Shown piece by piece: positions 6,631 to 8,758 of a stretch of DNA of 8,758 bases. Every line of letters begins with the position of its first letter. Position 1 is the stretch's first letter. Where the stretch lies: the NCBI GenBank assembly GCA_002345545.1, contig DDVW01000058.1, positions 6,128 to 14,885 on the forward strand. The letters are read 5' to 3'. Made by a program: the position numbers and the translations under genes. The notes under the pieces were generated by a model. That model was not told where the DNA came from, did not search any database, and saw only the letters and a list, made by a program, of their open reading frames with translations. This DNA is from Stenotrophomonas sp. UBA2302. GTDB taxonomy: Bacteria > Pseudomonadota > Gammaproteobacteria > Xanthomonadales > Xanthomonadaceae.

Positions 6631-7419
6631 TCATACCGGCTGCCGGTGGCACAGCAGCCACAGCATGATGGTCTTCTGGCGGACGTAGTTGGCGCTGACG
6701 AAGGCCTCGATCAGCCCCGGCCAGCCGTCCAGGAAGCCGCGCTTGAGCACGTAGCTGCGGAAGAAGCGCCAGGCTGGCGCCACCACCAGCTTGCCCAACG
6801 AGGCGCGCTTGCCGCGGCTGAATTCATGCTCGGCCATCATCCGCGCGTACTTCTGCTTCTTGTCCAGCAACTGCAGGAAGCTGCGGTAGGGATGATGCAG
6901 CAGGTCGCCTTTGAGCAGCGCGACGGGGCCGTCCACCGACACCGCCTCGTGGATCTCGCGGTCCCCGCGCCAGCCGCCATGGCGGCGGTCGAACAGGCGC
7001 AGCACGCGGTCCGGATAGGCGGTGCCATGGCGCAGGAAACGGCCGAAATACTCCGAGCAGCGGGCGAACCGGTAGCCCTTGGCACGCGCGAAACCGGCAT
7101 TGCGCTCCGCCTCGATGGCCGCACGCAGCGTCGCGTCCACCCGCTCGTCGGCATCCAGACACAGCACCCAGTCGTGGCGGGCCTGCTCGACGCAGAACGC
7201 CTTCTGGCTGCGGAAGCCGTCGAACGCGCGCTGGATCACCCGTGCCCCGGCCGCCTCGGCCACCGCCACGGTGGCATCGGTGGAGAACGAATCCACCACC
7301 ACGATCTCGTCGCAGAACGCCAGAGACGCCAGGCAGTCGCCGATCCGGTCGGCCTCGTTGAAGGCGATGATGCAGGCCGACAGGTGTGGCCGCTGGGAGG
7401 AGGGAGCTGAGGTGGGCAT
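6631..7419 (-). CDS. Family 2 glycosyltransferase, WaaE/KdtX-like (LPS core)
   Basis: The 262-residue protein is a single-domain GT-A enzyme, close in length to the roughly 260-residue WaaE/KdtX group that adds a glucose to the inner-core heptose of lipopolysaccharide. The nucleotide-sugar binding start is LSACIIAFNEADRIGDCLAS (13–32), followed by EIVVVDSFSTDAT (38–50) with Asp43. The metal-binding DXD-type motif is LDADE (88–92). REIHEAV (154–160) carries the likely acceptor-side acid. The C-terminal segment KRGFLDGWPGLIEAF (226–240) is characteristic of this subgroup and probably sits against the inner membrane. The ATG at 7417–7419 gives a 12-residue lead before the first beta strand; no good ribosome site is seen. 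It is divergent from the TagF-like gene and convergent with the ligase gene. The family is sure; the sugar and acceptor are inferred from WaaE similarity, and polysaccharide rather than core remains possible. Confidence 0.88.
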   Translation of the reverse strand: MPTSAPSSQRPHLSACIIAFNEADRIGDCLASLAFCDEIVVVDSFSTDATVAVAEAAGARVIQRAFDGFRSQKAFCVEQARHDWVLCLDADERVDATLRAAIEAERNAGFARAKGYRFARCSEYFGRFLRHGTAYPDRVLRLFDRRHGGWRGDREIHEAVSVDGPVALLKGDLLHHPYRSFLQLLDKKQKYARMMAEHEFSRGKRASLGKLVVAPAWRFFRSYVLKRGFLDGWPGLIEAFVSANYVRQKTIMLWLLCHRQPV

Positions 7420-7523
7420 GCAGCGGCAGACGCGGGGAACCGGGGGACAAGCCTAGCAGCGACGCCACTGACTGGCGATGCGATAATCCGCCGCCTCTGT
7501 CGGAATATCCAGGAGTTCTCCGC
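7420..7523. promoter_or_regulatory. Divergent promoter region between the glycosyltransferase and the TagF-like gene
   Basis: Rightward, GATAAT (7482–7487) is a good -10, with a poor -35 (GCGACG, 7459–7464) 17 bp upstream. It predicts a start near 7494 and a leader of about 30 nt. A strong ribosome site, AGGAG, lies at 7511–7515. Leftward, TAGGCT with TCGCCA 17 bp upstream is a weak possibility. Confidence 0.4.
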
Positions 7524-8555
7524 GTGCCACGCCACTATCTGCTGTACGGGTCCGAGCGCTATGCGCTGGCCATCCTCCGCCCGGTGCAGGCGGCGATCCG
7601 TGCGCGCGGCGATGAGGCGGCGTGGTTCTTCGACGGCCCCGGCGCGGAGGATCTGGCGGCTGACGAGACCCTGCTGACGGTCGAACAGGTGCGCGCGTGG
7701 AACCCGTATGCGGTGATCACCTCGTCCAACGCGGTGCCGCACTTCTTCCCCGGCGTGAAGGTGGAGACCTTCCACGGCTTCGACGCCGGCAAGCCGCGCC
7801 ACATCTACATCCGCGGCTTCTTCGACCTGTACTGCACCACCGGTCCGCGCGACACCGCCGCGTTCTCGGAACTGGCGCAGGAGACCGGCCATTTCTCGGT
7901 GGTGGAAACCGGTTTTCCGAAGATCGACCCGTTCATGAGCCAGTTGCGGGACGAGCCCGAGCCGCTGCGCGAGCCGCCGGTGATCCTGTACCACTCCACG
8001 TTCTCGCCGTCATGGAGTGCCGCGCCGCTCCTGTACGAGGAGATCAAGCGGCTGTCGCAGACCGGCGAGTGGCGCTGGATCGTCACCTTCCATCCGAAGA
8101 TGGATCCGGAAATGGTGGCCAAGTACCGCGCGCTGGAAGGCCCGTACCTGCGCTTTGCCGATGACGACAACATCCTGGACCTGTTCCCGCAAGTGGACAT
8201 GATGTGCTCGGACACCTCCTCGGCGCTCAACGAGTTCCTGCTGACCTACAAGCCGGTGGTGACCTTCAAGAACCGCCGGCCGGGCCCGCAGCTGATCGAC
8301 ATCGACGATCCGGCGCAGTTCGAAGGTGCCATCCGCACCGCGCTGTCGCGGCCGCCGGAACTGATGGCCGCGGTGCGCGAGTTCGCCGACCAGTTGCACC
8401 CGTACCGTGACGGCCAGTCCAGCGAGCGCATCCTGCAGGCGATCGATGATTTCGTCGCCAAAGGTGGACGCAACCGCAATCCCAAGCCGCGCAACTGGTG
8501 GCGCAAGCTCAAGCTCCGCAAGCGCATCGGCTACTGGGGGCCGGCGCGGGTTTGA
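7524..8555 (+). CDS. CDP-glycerol glycerophosphotransferase (TagF/TagB)-family protein
   Basis: The 343-residue protein resembles the Glyphos_transf family, whose teichoic-acid members move glycerol phosphate from CDP-glycerol to a glycan or polymer. It has a GT-B-like layout. The N-terminal half contains PYAVITSSNAVPHFFPGVK (61–79) and TFHGFDAGK with His84 (82–90). The C-terminal half contains ILYHSTFSPSWS (154–165), VTFHPK with His190 (187–192), and SDTSSALNEF (229–238) followed by KPVVTF, the family's donor-binding signature (S-D-x-S-S with a downstream acid). Two histidines of this kind are needed in TagF. The tail is very basic (317–335, with a WWRKLKLRKR run), suiting peripheral binding to the inner membrane. 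The GTG at 7524 was chosen because AGGAG lies 8 nt upstream and the first strand, PRHYLLYGS, follows at once; the frame runs upstream to 7386 but overlaps the divergent gene. Family membership is fairly sure. Donor and acceptor are unknown, with a phosphate-linked decoration of LPS or capsule plausible. Confidence 0.83.
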   Translation: MPRHYLLYGSERYALAILRPVQAAIRARGDEAAWFFDGPGAEDLAADETLLTVEQVRAWNPYAVITSSNAVPHFFPGVKVETFHGFDAGKPRHIYIRGFFDLYCTTGPRDTAAFSELAQETGHFSVVETGFPKIDPFMSQLRDEPEPLREPPVILYHSTFSPSWSAAPLLYEEIKRLSQTGEWRWIVTFHPKMDPEMVAKYRALEGPYLRFADDDNILDLFPQVDMMCSDTSSALNEFLLTYKPVVTFKNRRPGPQLIDIDDPAQFEGAIRTALSRPPELMAAVREFADQLHPYRDGQSSERILQAIDDFVAKGGRNRNPKPRNWWRKLKLRKRIGYWGPARV

Positions 8556-8564
8556 GGGGCGGCA

Positions 8565-8596
8565 ACTTCGCCTTGCCACGATGCCGAGGGCGAAGT
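8565..8596 (+). terminator. Inverted repeat after the TagF-like gene
   Basis: ACTTCGCC (8565–8572) pairs with GGCGAAGT (8589–8596), 8 bp with a 16-nt loop, beginning 9 bp after the stop codon. A competing short hairpin, GGCAA (8561–8565) with TTGCC (8573–8577), overlaps it. There is no T-tract, so intrinsic termination is uncertain. Confidence 0.35.
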
Positions 8597-8616
8597 CAGG
8601 TTGTAGCGACATGGTT

Positions 8617-8646
8617 GTAGCCCGGGTAAGCGCAGCGCACCCGGGG
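8617..8646 (+). repeat. GTAG-type REP palindrome
   Basis: It starts with GTAG and forms the palindrome CCCGGGT (8621–8627) with ACCCGGG (8639–8645). The inner GCG/CGC pairs around a CAG loop and AAGCG leads in. The GTAG head and imperfect GC-rich hairpin are typical of REP elements of Stenotrophomonas and relatives, which are spread through intergenic DNA by a REP-associated tyrosine transposase (RAYT) acting in trans. Confidence 0.7.
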
Positions 8647-8732
8647 AGAGGGATCAACCCGCTGACTCGGCTTCACGCCTGCTACCGGATCCGGAAAAGC
8701 AGGTTTTCCGTTGCCAGACTTCGGCGTGCCTC

Positions 8733-8758
8733 GCGGGTGCGCTTTGCTTACCCAATGG
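8733..8758 (-). repeat. Second REP-like copy, opposite orientation, cut by the right edge
   Basis: The reverse complement reads GGGTAAGCAAAGCGCACCC, matching the core of the REP at 8617–8646 except at two bases, with CCATT in place of the CCC/GTAG head as far as visible. It is inverted relative to the first copy, 87 bp away, giving a pair that could fold into a larger cruciform (REPIN/BIME-like). The flank is truncated. Confidence 0.6.

Noticed and set aside
6646..7410. Rightward 254-codon frame opposite the WaaE-like gene
   Set aside because: The opposite strand shows the GT2 DXD motif and family C-terminus; this frame has no recognisable motif.
1..8758. CRISPR array, tRNA or rRNA gene, insertion sequence or phage attachment site
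   Set aside because: No regularly spaced direct repeats, tRNA-like cloverleaf, transposase or integrase frame, or paired terminal inverted repeats with target duplication were found by eye.

Overview
The window is about 8.8 kb of GC-rich chromosomal DNA. The protein sequences, the gene order dprA–LysM gene–def–fmt–rsmB and a GTAG-type REP element at the right end suggest a gammaproteobacterium of the Xanthomonadaceae, most like Stenotrophomonas. This assignment is from memory of the families, not from a database search.

Left half (1–4506): a conserved housekeeping block transcribed divergently from about 1470–1601. Leftward run a LysM protein resembling the type IV pilus secretin-associated protein TsaP (342–1469) and the first 89 codons of dprA (1–269, cut by the window edge). 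Rightward run def (1602–2117), fmt (2232–3155) and rsmB (3160–4506). Def and Fmt form the formyl-methionine cycle: Fmt formylates the initiator Met-tRNA and Def removes the formyl group from new proteins. RsmB methylates 16S rRNA. A GC-rich hairpin with the same ACGGCGCC/GGCGCCGT arms lies just upstream of both dprA and fmt.

Right half (4507–8758): a cell-surface polysaccharide region. It holds a Wzy/WaaL-type O-antigen ligase family membrane protein (4760–6058, +), a gene remnant without a start codon that looks like the C-terminus of a family 2 glycosyltransferase (6205–6540, -), a WaaE/KdtX-like core glycosyltransferase (6631–7419, -) and, divergent from it, a CDP-glycerol glycerophosphotransferase-family protein (7524–8555, +). 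Together they suggest lipopolysaccharide core building, decoration and ligation, although the acceptors cannot be read from the sequence. The intergenic stretches hold several inverted repeats, and the right edge has two REP-like palindromes in opposite orientation.

No tRNA, rRNA, CRISPR array, transposase or integrase was seen. Nothing here is clearly a new biological system. The best leads are the paired hairpins before dprA and fmt, a three-arm inverted repeat after rsmB, the eroded glycosyltransferase gene and the TagF-family enzyme in a Gram-negative surface-sugar locus.
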